A stretch of 64,000 nucleotides of DNA, from contig NZ_JAJFBP010000016.1 in NCBI RefSeq assembly GCF_020697055.1, forward strand, positions 1-64,000, written 5' to 3'. Numbering within the stretch: position 1 is the stretch's first letter; the number at the start of each line of letters is the position of its first letter. The stretch comes from Panacagrimonas sp. Its GTDB lineage: Bacteria; Pseudomonadota; Gammaproteobacteria; Nevskiales; Nevskiaceae. The notes below the pieces were generated by a model that searched no databases, was not told the DNA's origin, and was given only the letters and a program-made list of their open reading frames with translations. Below are positions 15,678 through 28,979 of this stretch, in pieces. The translations under genes were made by a program, and so were the position numbers.

Positions 15678-16889
15678 CTAGATCGGCGGCCAATGCGGCA
15701 TGCCGAGCTTCGGATCGTCGGCGTTCACCAGCCGATCGCGGCCGCTGCGCTTGGCCTGGTAGAGCGCGCGGTCGGCGCGCAGGATCAGGTCGGTTGCGAT
15801 CTCGGTCGACGCATCCTCCTGCGACGGACAGGCCAGCTGTACCAGTCCGCCCGAGGCGCTCACCACCGCGCTGGTCGGCGACGCCGCGTGCGGGATGCCG
15901 AGCTCGCTGATGCCGCAGCGCACCTTCTCCGCCAGCGACGGCCCGGCCGCGACCTGCGCGTCGAACCACACCGCTGCGAATTCCTCGCCTCCGATGCGCG
16001 CGCAGAAGTCCTGCGGGCGGCGCATCGCGTCCTTGAGCCAGTGCCCGACGCGGCGCAGGCAGTCGTCGCCCGCCGGATGGCCGTAGCGATCGTTGTAGTT
16101 CTTGAAGTGGTCGACGTCGAGAATCATCAGCGCGATGTTCTTGCGCTCGCGCGCGGCCTGGCGGATCAGGTGCACGAACATCGTGTCGAAGTAGCGCCGG
16201 TTGGGCAGGCCCGTCAGCGCATCGTGAGCGGCCTGTTCCTCGAGCCGGCGTCGCTGGCGCCAGCTCTCGCGCGCGGAGAATTCAAGGTGGTAGGCGACGA
16301 TCCCGGCCATCGTGAACATCATCCACGTCGAGATCACGTCGTAGAACGCACCCGACGAATAGCTCTGCCCGTGCAGCTGCATGATGCTGACGATCAGCAT
16401 CAGCGGCACCGCCCAGGGCATCAGGTAGATCAGGCGCAGGCGGCCCATCAGGCAGGTGCTGGCGATCGCCAGCGCGGCGAAGTCGTGCGGCACGTGGAAG
16501 CCGTGCGCCGGGCCGACCACCTGCTGAAAGCTCAGGCCCATCGCCACCAGCATCATCGCCAGGATCGTCGAGGGGCCCGACCAATGACGCAGGCGTGGCG
16601 ACCACGTCATCACCGCAGCGAAGATCAGCGCCGGGATCTCCACGCCGAACTGCATGGCCCGCGAGAAGCCCAGGAAGCTCTCGGGGATGCGCAGCAGGAA
16701 CTGGTCGTACAACGGCGTCAGGCCGATCATCGCGATGCCCAGCCCGAACAGGGTCATGCGGGCCCCGATGGCGGAGGACTCGTAATCGGTGCGGAACTGG
16801 GTTTCCTCGTCGTAGCTGAAACGCAGACGAGCAAGCTCCTGGGCTGCCAGGATCTCGGGGCTCAACGACGGCAGGTTGGGGTCCGACAT
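15678..16889 (-). CDS. Membrane diguanylate cyclase (GGDEF)
   Basis: 403 residues from the ATG at 16889; the open frame continues upstream but has no good signal there. Residues 45-205 contain about six hydrophobic segments. After a coiled linker the GGDEF domain runs from about 218. The active site reads GGEEF (300-304), with LTGLPNRRYFD at its start, and RPQD (291-294) five residues before it is a product-inhibition I-site, so it should make c-di-GMP from GTP. The promoter region is shared with the divergent ROK kinase gene. Confidence 0.93.
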   Translation of the reverse strand: MSDPNLPSLSPEILAAQELARLRFSYDEETQFRTDYESSAIGARMTLFGLGIAMIGLTPLYDQFLLRIPESFLGFSRAMQFGVEIPALIFAAVMTWSPRLRHWSGPSTILAMMLVAMGLSFQQVVGPAHGFHVPHDFAALAIASTCLMGRLRLIYLMPWAVPLMLIVSIMQLHGQSYSSGAFYDVISTWMMFTMAGIVAYHLEFSARESWRQRRRLEEQAAHDALTGLPNRRYFDTMFVHLIRQAARERKNIALMILDVDHFKNYNDRYGHPAGDDCLRRVGHWLKDAMRRPQDFCARIGGEEFAAVWFDAQVAAGPSLAEKVRCGISELGIPHAASPTSAVVSASGGLVQLACPSQEDASTEIATDLILRADRALYQAKRSGRDRLVNADDPKLGMPHWPPI

Positions 16890-16973
16890 TCGGCCTGAAG
16901 CGGCTTCGGAGCGGCTTGTCGTTCGAAAGTGAGCGCCGGCATTGTAGCGATACCGTATCGAGGAGTCGGAAAA

Positions 16974-17879
16974 ATGCGGATCGGCATCGATCTGGGCGGC
17001 ACCAAGACCGAGGGAATCGTCATGGGTGCGGGATCCGAGATCCTGCAGCGCCGACGCGTCCCAACTCCCGGGAACGACTACCCCGGCCAGATCGACGCGA
17101 TCCGGCGACTCGTGACCGAACTCGAGACCGCGGTCGACCGGCACGATCTGCCGGTCGGCATCGGACACCCCGGCGCCATCTCGCCCGCCACGGGCCTGAT
17201 CAAGAACGCCAACTCGACCTGCCTCAACGGCCGCCCGTTGACGCGCGACCTCGAGCGGGCGCTCGGGCGCACGCCGCGCCTTGCCAACGACGCCGACTGC
17301 CTTGCCGTCAGCGAGCAGGCCGACGGGGCCGCGGCCGGCGCGCGCAGCGTGTTCGCGGTGATCCTCGGGACCGGCGTCGGCGGCGGCATCGTGATCGACG
17401 GGCGCCTGCTCGGCGGACCCAACGCCATCGCCGGCGAGTGGGGCCACAACCCCCTGCCCTGGCCGCGACCCGACTGGGGCGAGGTTCCGGGCCCGGCCCA
17501 CTGGGACGGGCGCTCCGGCGCGATCGAGGCCTGGCTTTCGGGTCCCGGTCTGGCGGCGGATCACGCGCGGGTCACCGGCGACGCGCTCGCGGGCGAACGG
17601 ATCGTCGCCGGAGCCGAACAGGGCGATCCGGCGTGCGCAGCCACGCTGGATCGCTATGAGGATCGGCTGGCACGTTCGCTCGCCACGGTGATCAACCTGC
17701 TCGATCCGGAAGTGGTCGTGCTCGGCGGCGGCCTGTCGCGGATCGAGCGCCTGTACCGGAATCTGCCGGGCCTGCTGTCGCGCTGGGTATTCAGCGATCG
17801 CGTCGATACGCGCGTGGTGCCACCGCGCCACGGCGACAGCAGCGGCGTGCGCGGCGCCGCGTGGTTGTGGCCCGCCTGA
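16974..17879 (+). CDS. ROK-family sugar kinase (fructokinase-like, no Zn Cys)
   Basis: 301 residues, ATG with GAGGAG 9 nt upstream. N-terminal ATP site GIDLGGTKTEG (4-14), catalytic NDAD (105-108), phosphate loop LGTGVGGG (131-138), and the EWGHNPLPWP motif (155-164) all match ROK kinases of the Mak/fructokinase type. The usual zinc-binding CxCGxxGC is replaced by HWDGRSGA (176-183), so the three Cys ligands are lost while His158 remains. It probably phosphorylates fructose or a related hexose, but structure and activity may differ. Confidence 0.88.
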   Translation: MRIGIDLGGTKTEGIVMGAGSEILQRRRVPTPGNDYPGQIDAIRRLVTELETAVDRHDLPVGIGHPGAISPATGLIKNANSTCLNGRPLTRDLERALGRTPRLANDADCLAVSEQADGAAAGARSVFAVILGTGVGGGIVIDGRLLGGPNAIAGEWGHNPLPWPRPDWGEVPGPAHWDGRSGAIEAWLSGPGLAADHARVTGDALAGERIVAGAEQGDPACAATLDRYEDRLARSLATVINLLDPEVVVLGGGLSRIERLYRNLPGLLSRWVFSDRVDTRVVPPRHGDSSGVRGAAWLWPA

Positions 17880-17913
17880 TCGCGCAGCTGGTAGGCGACG
17901 TCCAACCTGCCGT

Positions 17914-18297
17914 TCAGTTCAGGACGCGGTAGCCGCGTCCCGAAAGGCAGTTGCGCAGCACCTGTTCCTTGTCGTTCTCGCTCTTCACCACCCCGGTGAC
18001 ACCGCCCTGTGCGCCACCGGTGATGCCGCCAACCGCCGCGCCGCGCGCCGCGGCGGTGCTGTCGCCGAAGATCGCGCCCGCCGCGCCGCCGACCACCGCA
18101 CCGATCGCGGTACCCAGGCCCGCGCTCTTGGCGATCTGCCCGCCGCTGGAGAGCTGTTCGACGTAGGCCTCGCATTCGCGCCGATCCTGCTCGTAGCGCG
18201 ACATGTCGACGCCCTTGGTGTCGACGATGACCTGGTTGCTGGCGCAGGCGCCCAGCGCCAGGGACAGCACGGTGAGAATCGGTACGAAGCGCTTCAT
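17914..18297 (-). CDS. Glycine-zipper lipoprotein
   Basis: 127 residues with a lipoprotein signal (LALGAC, Cys18). The mature part has a charged N-terminal section and then a run of small residues (GLGTAIGAVVGGAAGAIFGD, 61-80) in glycine-zipper pattern, followed by VGGITGGAQGG. Such proteins (17 kDa antigen/OsmB-like) insert or pack against the outer membrane. Function unknown. Confidence 0.85.
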   Translation of the reverse strand: MKRFVPILTVLSLALGACASNQVIVDTKGVDMSRYEQDRRECEAYVEQLSSGGQIAKSAGLGTAIGAVVGGAAGAIFGDSTAAARGAAVGGITGGAQGGVTGVVKSENDKEQVLRNCLSGRGYRVLN

Positions 18298-18531
18298 GAC
18301 CAGGTCCGGGTACAGGCAATGACGGGCCTAGATTACCGCCCCCCGGCCGATCGCGTGACGGGAGTACGACGAACCGGCGCGACGGGCATCACGCCCACCG
18401 CGACGGGGCGCGACACGCTAATTTAGGGCGCACCGGGTGAAGTCCGACCGCGTCGACACGCAGGGAGGCAGGCGCTTGAGCAGCGTGACGGCAGATGCGG
18501 GCGGGGTTCGCGGGGACGCGGCGGGTCGACG

Positions 18532-23477
<4,946 letters not shown>

Positions 23478-23481
<4 letters not shown>

Positions 23482-24530
23482 GCACCGATCCGACCCCGAC
23501 GATCCTGGTCGTCGACGACGTGCCCCAGAACATCGAGGTGCTCGGCGGCGTGCTCGATCCGCACTACAAGGTGAAAGCGGCGATCAATGGACCGCGCGCA
23601 CTGGCGATCGCGTCCAAGGATCCGCAGCCCGACCTGATCCTGCTCGACATCATGATGCCGGTCATGGACGGGCTCGAAGTCTGCCGACGGCTCAAGGCCG
23701 ACCTGCGCACGCGCAGCATCCCGGTGATCTTCGTCACCGCGATGAACGAGGTCGACGACGAGACGCGCGGCTTCGCGGCCGGCGGCGTCGACTACATCAC
23801 CAAGCCGATCAGGCCACCGACGGTGCTCGCGCGCGTGCGCACGCACCTGGCACTCGCCGACCAGAACCGCGAACTCGACCGCCAGGTTCGCCAGCGCACG
23901 CAGGAGCTCAAGGAAACGCGGCTCGACATCATTCGCTGCCTGGGCAAGGCCGCCGAGTTCAAGGACGACAACACCGGGCTGCACGTGGTGCGCATGAGCC
24001 ACTACGCGCGGATCCTGGCGCTGGCCAGCGGACTGTCGGAACGCGACGCCGACCTGATCTTCGATGCCGCGCCGATGCACGACGTCGGCAAGATCGGCAT
24101 TCCCGACGGGATCCTCAAGAAGCCGGGCCGACTGGATGCCGAGGAATGGAGGGTGATGCAGCAGCACGTCGCCTTCGGCGTCGAGATCCTTTCGGGGCGT
24201 CCCTCGGAGCTGCTCGACATGGCGCGCTGCATCGCGCTGTCGCACCACGAACGCTGGGACGGAAAGGGCTATCCCAACGGCCTGGCCGGCGATGCGATCC
24301 CGCTGGCCGGCCGCATCGTCGCGATCGCCGACGTGTTCGACGCGCTGACCAGCGTGCGTCCGTACAAGCCGGCGTGGTCGGCGCAGGAGGCGGTCGGGAT
24401 GATCCGCGAGAACGCCGGCGCCCACTTCGATCCCGCGCTGGTCGGGGTGATGGAAACGGTGCTGGGGCAGTTCGACGAGGTGCGGCTGCGGTACCAAGAT
24501 TCCGTCGAGCAGCGAGACCCCTCAGCCTAG
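23478..24530 (+). CDS. Response regulator with HD-GYP phosphodiesterase
   Basis: 350 residues; the ATG overlaps the stop of the hybrid kinase (ATGA). Receiver domain 8-120 with phospho-acceptor Asp57 ([13 protein letters not shown]), coiled linker, then an HD-GYP domain from about 150 with [11 protein letters not shown] (His201, Asp202) and [14 protein letters not shown] (His256, His257, GYP). It should degrade c-di-GMP to pGpG or GMP under control of phosphorylation. With the upstream kinase it forms a two-gene phosphorelay. Confidence 0.95.
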
Positions 24531-24570
24531 CCCTCTGCCCTCACGCGGGGAGAGGGTTGGGGTGAGGGGC
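24531..24570. repeat. GC hairpin repeat / possible terminator
   Basis: CCCTCT (24531-24536) and GCCC pair with GGGG and AGAGGG (24551-24556), followed by TTGGGGTGAGGGG. It lies between convergent genes (HD-GYP and dcd). The same CCCTC/GAGGG palindrome is a frequent intergenic repeat in GC-rich proteobacteria, and it could serve as a bidirectional terminator. Confidence 0.55.
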
Positions 24571-24589
24571 GCTGTGGACATTGCCGAGT

Positions 24590-25159
24590 TCAGGTCTTCG
24601 GCAACGTGACGCCGCGCTGCCCCTGGTACTTCCCGCCGCGATCCTTGTACGAGGTCTCGCACTCCTCGTCCGACTCGTAGAACAGCATCTGCGCCACGCC
24701 TTCATTGGCGTAGATCTTCGCCGGCAGCGGCGTGGTGTTGGAGAACTCCAGCGTCACGTGCCCTTCCCACTCGGGCTCCAGGGGCGTGACGTTGACGATG
24801 ATCCCGCAGCGCGCGTACGTGCTCTTGCCCAGGCACACCACCAGCGTCGAGCGCGGAATGCGGAAGTACTCGACGGTGCGCGCCAGCGCAAAGGAGTTGG
24901 GCGGGATGATGCAGACGTCCGACTTCACGTCGACGAAGCTGCGCGCGTCGAAGTTCTTCGGATCGACGATCGTCGAGTTGATGTTGGTGAAGATCTTGAA
25001 CTCGTCGGCGCAGCGCACGTCGTAGCCGTAGCTCGAGGTGCCGTAGCTGACGATCCGATGCCCGTCGGCCGCCACGCGCACCTGGCCCGCCTCGAACGGC
25101 TCGATCATTGCCTTGGTCGCCGCCATGCGGCGGATCCACTTGTCCGACTTGATGCTCAT
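24590..25159 (-). CDS. dcd: dCTP deaminase
   Basis: 189 residues from ATG 25159, the family length; the frame extends 18 codons further but without support. It makes dUTP from dCTP in pyrimidine deoxynucleotide synthesis. Family segments include [49 protein letters not shown] and [20 protein letters not shown] with the catalytic Glu in the last. Confidence 0.96.
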   Translation of the reverse strand: MSIKSDKWIRRMAATKAMIEPFEAGQVRVAADGHRIVSYGTSSYGYDVRCADEFKIFTNINSTIVDPKNFDARSFVDVKSDVCIIPPNSFALARTVEYFRIPRSTLVVCLGKSTYARCGIIVNVTPLEPEWEGHVTLEFSNTTPLPAKIYANEGVAQMLFYESDEECETSYKDRGGKYQGQRGVTLPKT

Positions 25160-25272
25160 CGATGAATCGATCCCCTGGCCGGCGTCGGGCCGGAACGCGA
25201 ATGATCGCATCAAGCGCCGAGGTTTTTCCGCCCGGGTTGCGACGGACCCAAGGCGATCGGCACCATCCGGAC

Positions 25273-26106
25273 ATGCGGAAGCATTTCTTCAGGGCCCGGA
25301 TGGCCGTACCTGCGCTGTTCCTGGGCTCCATCTGGCTCGGGCTGCACGGCTGCGGCGTGGAAAACACCTGCGCGTACGGCTCGGCGGGATCGCGCTCGAT
25401 GGGCTGCAAGGCGCGTCCCGTACCGACACCGGAGGAGATTGCGGCGACCCGTGACGGCAGCGCGTTCGCGCGGGGACTGCAGGCCTTCCAGCGCAGCCCG
25501 GACGCCAATCGCCGCCTGCTCGGCGTGGGCCTCAACGAATGGGGCGAAGTCAGTGTCGCGATCCCCACCGGCGAGACCGGTTTCGGCGCCGCACGCGCGC
25601 GCCACGTGTTTTTCGACGCCCAAGGCCGACCGATCACCGAGCGCAGCCGTGGCGGCACGCTCACCCAGCTCACCGGCAACGTCGAGTTTCTGCCCGATGC
25701 GGTGCGACCGCAGGTCCTGCGCGAGACGATGGACAGGATCGGGACCGGCGATCGCTTCCTGCGCGCGGAGTTCCAGGGAACGTTCGGCAACGCGGGCGTG
25801 GGCTGGTCGCTGGCCTACGCGGCGCCATCCGGTGGCGGCAACGGCGCGATGTACGCGATGGCGGCCGACGGCAGCGGCCTGTGCCGCCTCAACGAAGGCC
25901 CGCGCCCCGAAGGCGTCCCGGCCTGCAACCTCGCCGCGCTGCCGGCCACCCGGGACGGCACGTCGGCGGCCACGCCACCGCCGACTCCGGCCCAGCTGGA
26001 AGCGCAGGCAGCCACGAACGCGCAGATGAAGCAGAACCTGGATCAGCTCGCCTGCGTGCAGCAGGCCCAGGGCGATGTGCAGAAGCTGCAGGCCTGCGTG
26101 AGGTGA
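25273..26106 (+). CDS. Hypothetical lipoprotein
   Basis: 277 residues from ATG 25273; the longer frame to 25162 would bury the signal. Lipobox LHGC gives Cys27 after a hydrophobic segment. The mature part has several Cys (CAYGS, MGCKA, LCRLN, ACNLA, LACVQ, QACVR) and a Gln/Ala-rich C-terminus. I do not recognise a domain. It should be membrane-anchored and periplasm-facing. It is divergent from dcd. Confidence 0.75.
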   Translation: MRKHFFRARMAVPALFLGSIWLGLHGCGVENTCAYGSAGSRSMGCKARPVPTPEEIAATRDGSAFARGLQAFQRSPDANRRLLGVGLNEWGEVSVAIPTGETGFGAARARHVFFDAQGRPITERSRGGTLTQLTGNVEFLPDAVRPQVLRETMDRIGTGDRFLRAEFQGTFGNAGVGWSLAYAAPSGGGNGAMYAMAADGSGLCRLNEGPRPEGVPACNLAALPATRDGTSAATPPPTPAQLEAQAATNAQMKQNLDQLACVQQAQGDVQKLQACVR

Positions 26107-26110
26107 TGGC

Positions 26111-26172
26111 GTAGCCCGGGCGCAGCCCGGGGTCGTTTCCCGCACCCCCGTCCCGGACTGCGCCGGGGCTAC
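26111..26172. repeat. GTAGCCCGGG palindromic repeat
   Basis: Left arm 26111-26131 begins GTAGCCCGGGCGCAGCCCGG; right arm 26152-26172 is its reverse complement with two mismatches. It lies between convergent genes. The same arm occurs at 59678-59747 and as shorter versions at 28350-28422 and 31776-31787. Confidence 0.85.
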
Positions 26173-26189
26173 GTCGAATTCGACGACGC

Positions 26190-27272
26190 TCAGTCGTCGG
26201 ACACCTGGATCTCCGGAAACGCGCGCTCCGGTTCCCCGTGCGCGAGCCGCGCCGCCGCACGTCGCGCGATGTCGCGATAGATGCCCGCCAGTTCGGAGTC
26301 CGGCTCGGCGGCGACGGTGGGCTTGCCGCCGTCGGCCTGCTCGCGGATGCGCGGATCCAGCGGCACCCGTCCGAGCAGATCCACCCCGAACTGCGCGCTC
26401 ATGCGTTCGCCACCGCCGGAGCCGAAGATCTCGCTACGGTGACCGCAGTTGGGACAGCAGAAGAAGCTCATGTTCTCGATCAACCCCAGGATCGGCACCT
26501 CGACCTTGCGGAACATCTGCAGGCCCTTCTTGGCGTCGATCAGCGCGATGTCCTGCGGCGTGGTCACCACCAGCGCGCCCGACACCGGAATGCGCTGCGA
26601 CAGCGTGAGCTGGATGTCGCCGGTGCCCGGCGGCAGGTCGATGACCAGGTAGTCCAGCTCGCGCCACTGCGTTTCGTTCAGCAGCTGCATCAGCGCCTGC
26701 GTGGCCATCGGGCCGCGCCAGATCATCGGCTGCTCCTCGTCGATCAGGAACCCGATGCTCATCGCCTGCAGTCCGAGCGCTTCGATGGGATGCATCGACT
26801 TGCCATCGGGCGACTTCGGCTTCTCGCTGGTGCCCAGCATGCGCGGCTGGCTGGGACCGTAGATGTCGGCGTCGAGGATCCCCACCTTCGCGCCTTCGGC
26901 CTGCAGCGCCAGCGCAAGGTTCACAGCGACCGTGGACTTGCCCACCCCGCCCTTGCCCGAGGCCACCGCGATCACGTTCTTGATGTTCGGCAGCGGCTGC
27001 AGCTTGGCCTGGACGGCGTGCGTGCCGATTGTCCAGGTCACACGCACGCCGACGTCGACGCCGAGCGCCGCGCCCACGTGGGAGGCAACGGCGAGCTCCA
27101 GATCCTTGCGATAGCCCTCGCAGGGAAAGCCGAGCTCGATGTCGATCAACGCGCGTCCATCGCGCACCGCCACGGCCTTCAGGACGTCGGCCTCGACCAG
27201 GCTGCGCCCGATCACCGGATCGACATAGGACTCGAGTGCGTGGCGGACGGCGGTGTCGGAAAGCGAGGACAT
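26190..27272 (-). CDS. apbC: Mrp/ApbC family iron-sulfur carrier ATPase
   Basis: 360 residues. N-terminal DUF59 domain (about 5-85) followed by a P-loop ATPase with deviant Walker A ASGKGGVGKST and MIWRGPMATQALMQ. A CCPNCG CxxC motif near residue 275 should bind a transferable Fe-S cluster. It loads [4Fe-4S] clusters onto apoproteins in the cytoplasm. It is divergent from the flavodoxin-like gene. Confidence 0.92.
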   Translation of the reverse strand: MSSLSDTAVRHALESYVDPVIGRSLVEADVLKAVAVRDGRALIDIELGFPCEGYRKDLELAVASHVGAALGVDVGVRVTWTIGTHAVQAKLQPLPNIKNVIAVASGKGGVGKSTVAVNLALALQAEGAKVGILDADIYGPSQPRMLGTSEKPKSPDGKSMHPIEALGLQAMSIGFLIDEEQPMIWRGPMATQALMQLLNETQWRELDYLVIDLPPGTGDIQLTLSQRIPVSGALVVTTPQDIALIDAKKGLQMFRKVEVPILGLIENMSFFCCPNCGHRSEIFGSGGGERMSAQFGVDLLGRVPLDPRIREQADGGKPTVAAEPDSELAGIYRDIARRAAARLAHGEPERAFPEIQVSDD

Positions 27273-27316
27273 GGATTCGATGCGTAGGCAGGAGCGGAGT
27301 CTGCCATTCTGCCCCG

Positions 27317-27778
27317 GTGAAAAAGCACCTGCTCATCGTCTACAGCACCCAGACCGGTCGCACGCGACGCCTGGTCGAGGCCGCATGCACGGGCGCGGCC
27401 GAACTCGCGGATGAAGTCGAGGTGCGCACGCTGCGGGCCTTCGACGCGGGGCTCGACGATCTGCTGTGGGCCGAAGGCCTGATCGTCGCGTCACCCGAGA
27501 ACTTCGGATACCTCTCCGGCGCGGTGAAGGATTTTCTGGATCGCACCTACTACCCGGCCGAAGGTCGCACCGTGGGCTTGGCCTACGCGATGCTGGTGTC
27601 GGCCGGCAACGACGGCACCGGCGCCGTCCGCGCGCTGGAGCGCATCGCCAACGGATATCAGTGGAAGCGCGTGGCCGATCCCGTCATCTGCAAGGGCGAG
27701 ATCGACGAGGTCGGCATCGCCGCCGCACGCGAGCTGGGGCAGACCCTGGCCGCAGGTATCGCGTTCGGCGTTTTCTGA
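27317..27778 (+). CDS. Flavodoxin-like protein
   Basis: 153 residues from a GTG start 44 bp from the divergent apbC start. KHLLIVYSTQTGRTRRLVEA is the N-terminal phosphate-binding loop for FMN, and SPENFGYLSGAVKDFLDRTY and AMLVSAGNDG are the isoalloxazine-binding loops of the flavodoxin / NADPH-dependent FMN reductase fold. It is probably a cytoplasmic quinone or FMN reductase; the substrate is not determined. Confidence 0.85.
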   Translation: MKKHLLIVYSTQTGRTRRLVEAACTGAAELADEVEVRTLRAFDAGLDDLLWAEGLIVASPENFGYLSGAVKDFLDRTYYPAEGRTVGLAYAMLVSAGNDGTGAVRALERIANGYQWKRVADPVICKGEIDEVGIAAARELGQTLAAGIAFGVF

Positions 27779-27871
27779 CATTTCATTGCAGGCTGATGAA
27801 GGCGCGGAGGCGTGCACTGGCACGCCGAGTGCTGGACAATTGCGGACCGCATTTCACGGTTTGCCCGCAAC

Positions 27872-28348
27872 ATGCTTCGCAAACTCACCGTCCGCCGCTC
27901 CCCCATCCACGGCAACGGCGTCTTCGCCGCCCGTGACCTGCCCGCTGGCAAGACCCTCATCGAATACCGCGGCGCGTTGTGCACGCACGACGAGGCCGAC
28001 CAGATCTACGGCGGCACCGCCGAGACCGGGCACACGTTCCTGTTCACGCTCAACGACGAGCTGATCGTCGACGCCAACCGCCGCGGCAACGCGGCGCGCT
28101 GGATCAATCACAGCTGCGATCCAAACTGCGAGGCCGTGATCATCGAAGAGGGCCGCAACGGCCATCGGCGCGAGCGCATCTACATCGAGTCGCGCCGTGC
28201 GATCCGCAAGGGCGAAGAGCTGACCTACGACTACGGCATCAAGCTCGACGTGCGCCACACCGCGCGGATGCGACGCCTGTGGGCCTGCCGCTGCGGCACG
28301 CCGGGCTGCATCGGCACGATGCTCAAGCCCAAGAAGAAGAAGGGCTGA
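27872..28348 (+). CDS. SET-domain protein lysine methyltransferase
   Basis: 158 residues from ATG 27872 (frame open earlier from 27812). SET motifs: HGNGVFAARDLPAG (13-26), RWINHSCDPNCEA (76-88) and GEELTYDYG (114-122), then a post-SET zinc module CRCGTPGC (139-146) and a Lys-rich tail. It uses SAM to methylate a lysine. Bacterial SET proteins of this size occur in many proteobacteria, and their targets are mostly unknown. Confidence 0.92.
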   Translation: MLRKLTVRRSPIHGNGVFAARDLPAGKTLIEYRGALCTHDEADQIYGGTAETGHTFLFTLNDELIVDANRRGNAARWINHSCDPNCEAVIIEEGRNGHRRERIYIESRRAIRKGEELTYDYGIKLDVRHTARMRRLWACRCGTPGCIGTMLKPKKKKG

Positions 28349-28349
28349 A

Positions 28350-28422
28350 CCCGGGCTACGCCGAGGCGGTGTTGCGATGCACCCGGGCCAAGGCTATGGC
28401 GAGCCGGTGTTCGTAGCCCGGG
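28350..28422. repeat. GTAGCCCGGG repeat, short arms
   Basis: CCCGGGCTAC (28350-28359) and GTAGCCCGGG (28413-28422) form a 10-bp inverted repeat between convergent genes (SET protein and thioesterase). It belongs to the same family as 26111-26172. Confidence 0.7.
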
Positions 28423-28428
28423 ACGCGT

Positions 28429-28887
28429 TCACCCTCCAACGCGCGGCAGATACCCGGCGTGATCGATCTGCGCGCCCGGTGCACCGTTCAGCAGCCGCTC
28501 GCGCATCTCCGGCAACACCGTCTTCTTGATCAGCGTGGCGCTGTCGACGAGCACGTACACCGTCTCGGACTCGCAGATCACCGCCTCCTTCCCCGCGACG
28601 CGGAACGTGCACTGCAGCGCGAACGAGGTATTGCCCACCCGCAAGGTCGAGACCGAGCCTTCCAGCACGTCGTCGTAGCGCGCCGGCGCGCGCCATTGCG
28701 TGACCTGCTTGACGAGCTGGAAGTCGACCTCGCCGGTGACCATCTGCTCGCCGTAGCCGATCGCGCGGAAGAACTCGGTGATGGTGAGGTCGACGTACTC
28801 GCCGTAGCGGGCGTTGAAGACGACCTTCTGCGCGTCGCACTCGCCGTAGCGGACTCTCAGGTAGTAGCGGAAAGGCGACGGGCTCAT
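28429..28887 (-). CDS. Acyl-CoA thioesterase, hot-dog fold (4HBT/YbgC-like)
   Basis: 152 residues from ATG 28887 (frame open further upstream). VRYGECDAQKVVFNARYGEY is the catalytic segment of the 4HBT family, with Asp in ECDAQ and a Tyr/Asn environment. The rest is a single hot-dog domain. It should hydrolyse medium or short acyl-CoA thioesters in the cytoplasm; the exact substrate is unknown. Confidence 0.87.
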   Translation of the reverse strand: MSPSPFRYYLRVRYGECDAQKVVFNARYGEYVDLTITEFFRAIGYGEQMVTGEVDFQLVKQVTQWRAPARYDDVLEGSVSTLRVGNTSFALQCTFRVAGKEAVICESETVYVLVDSATLIKKTVLPEMRERLLNGAPGAQIDHAGYLPRVGG

Positions 28888-28979
28888 GGAACGGGGGCGT
28901 TGACCGGGGACGACATTGTGAGGGCATCGACCCCCGCGTAGCATCGCCGCGCACCCTGTTCACCGCACGGGAGATCGGG

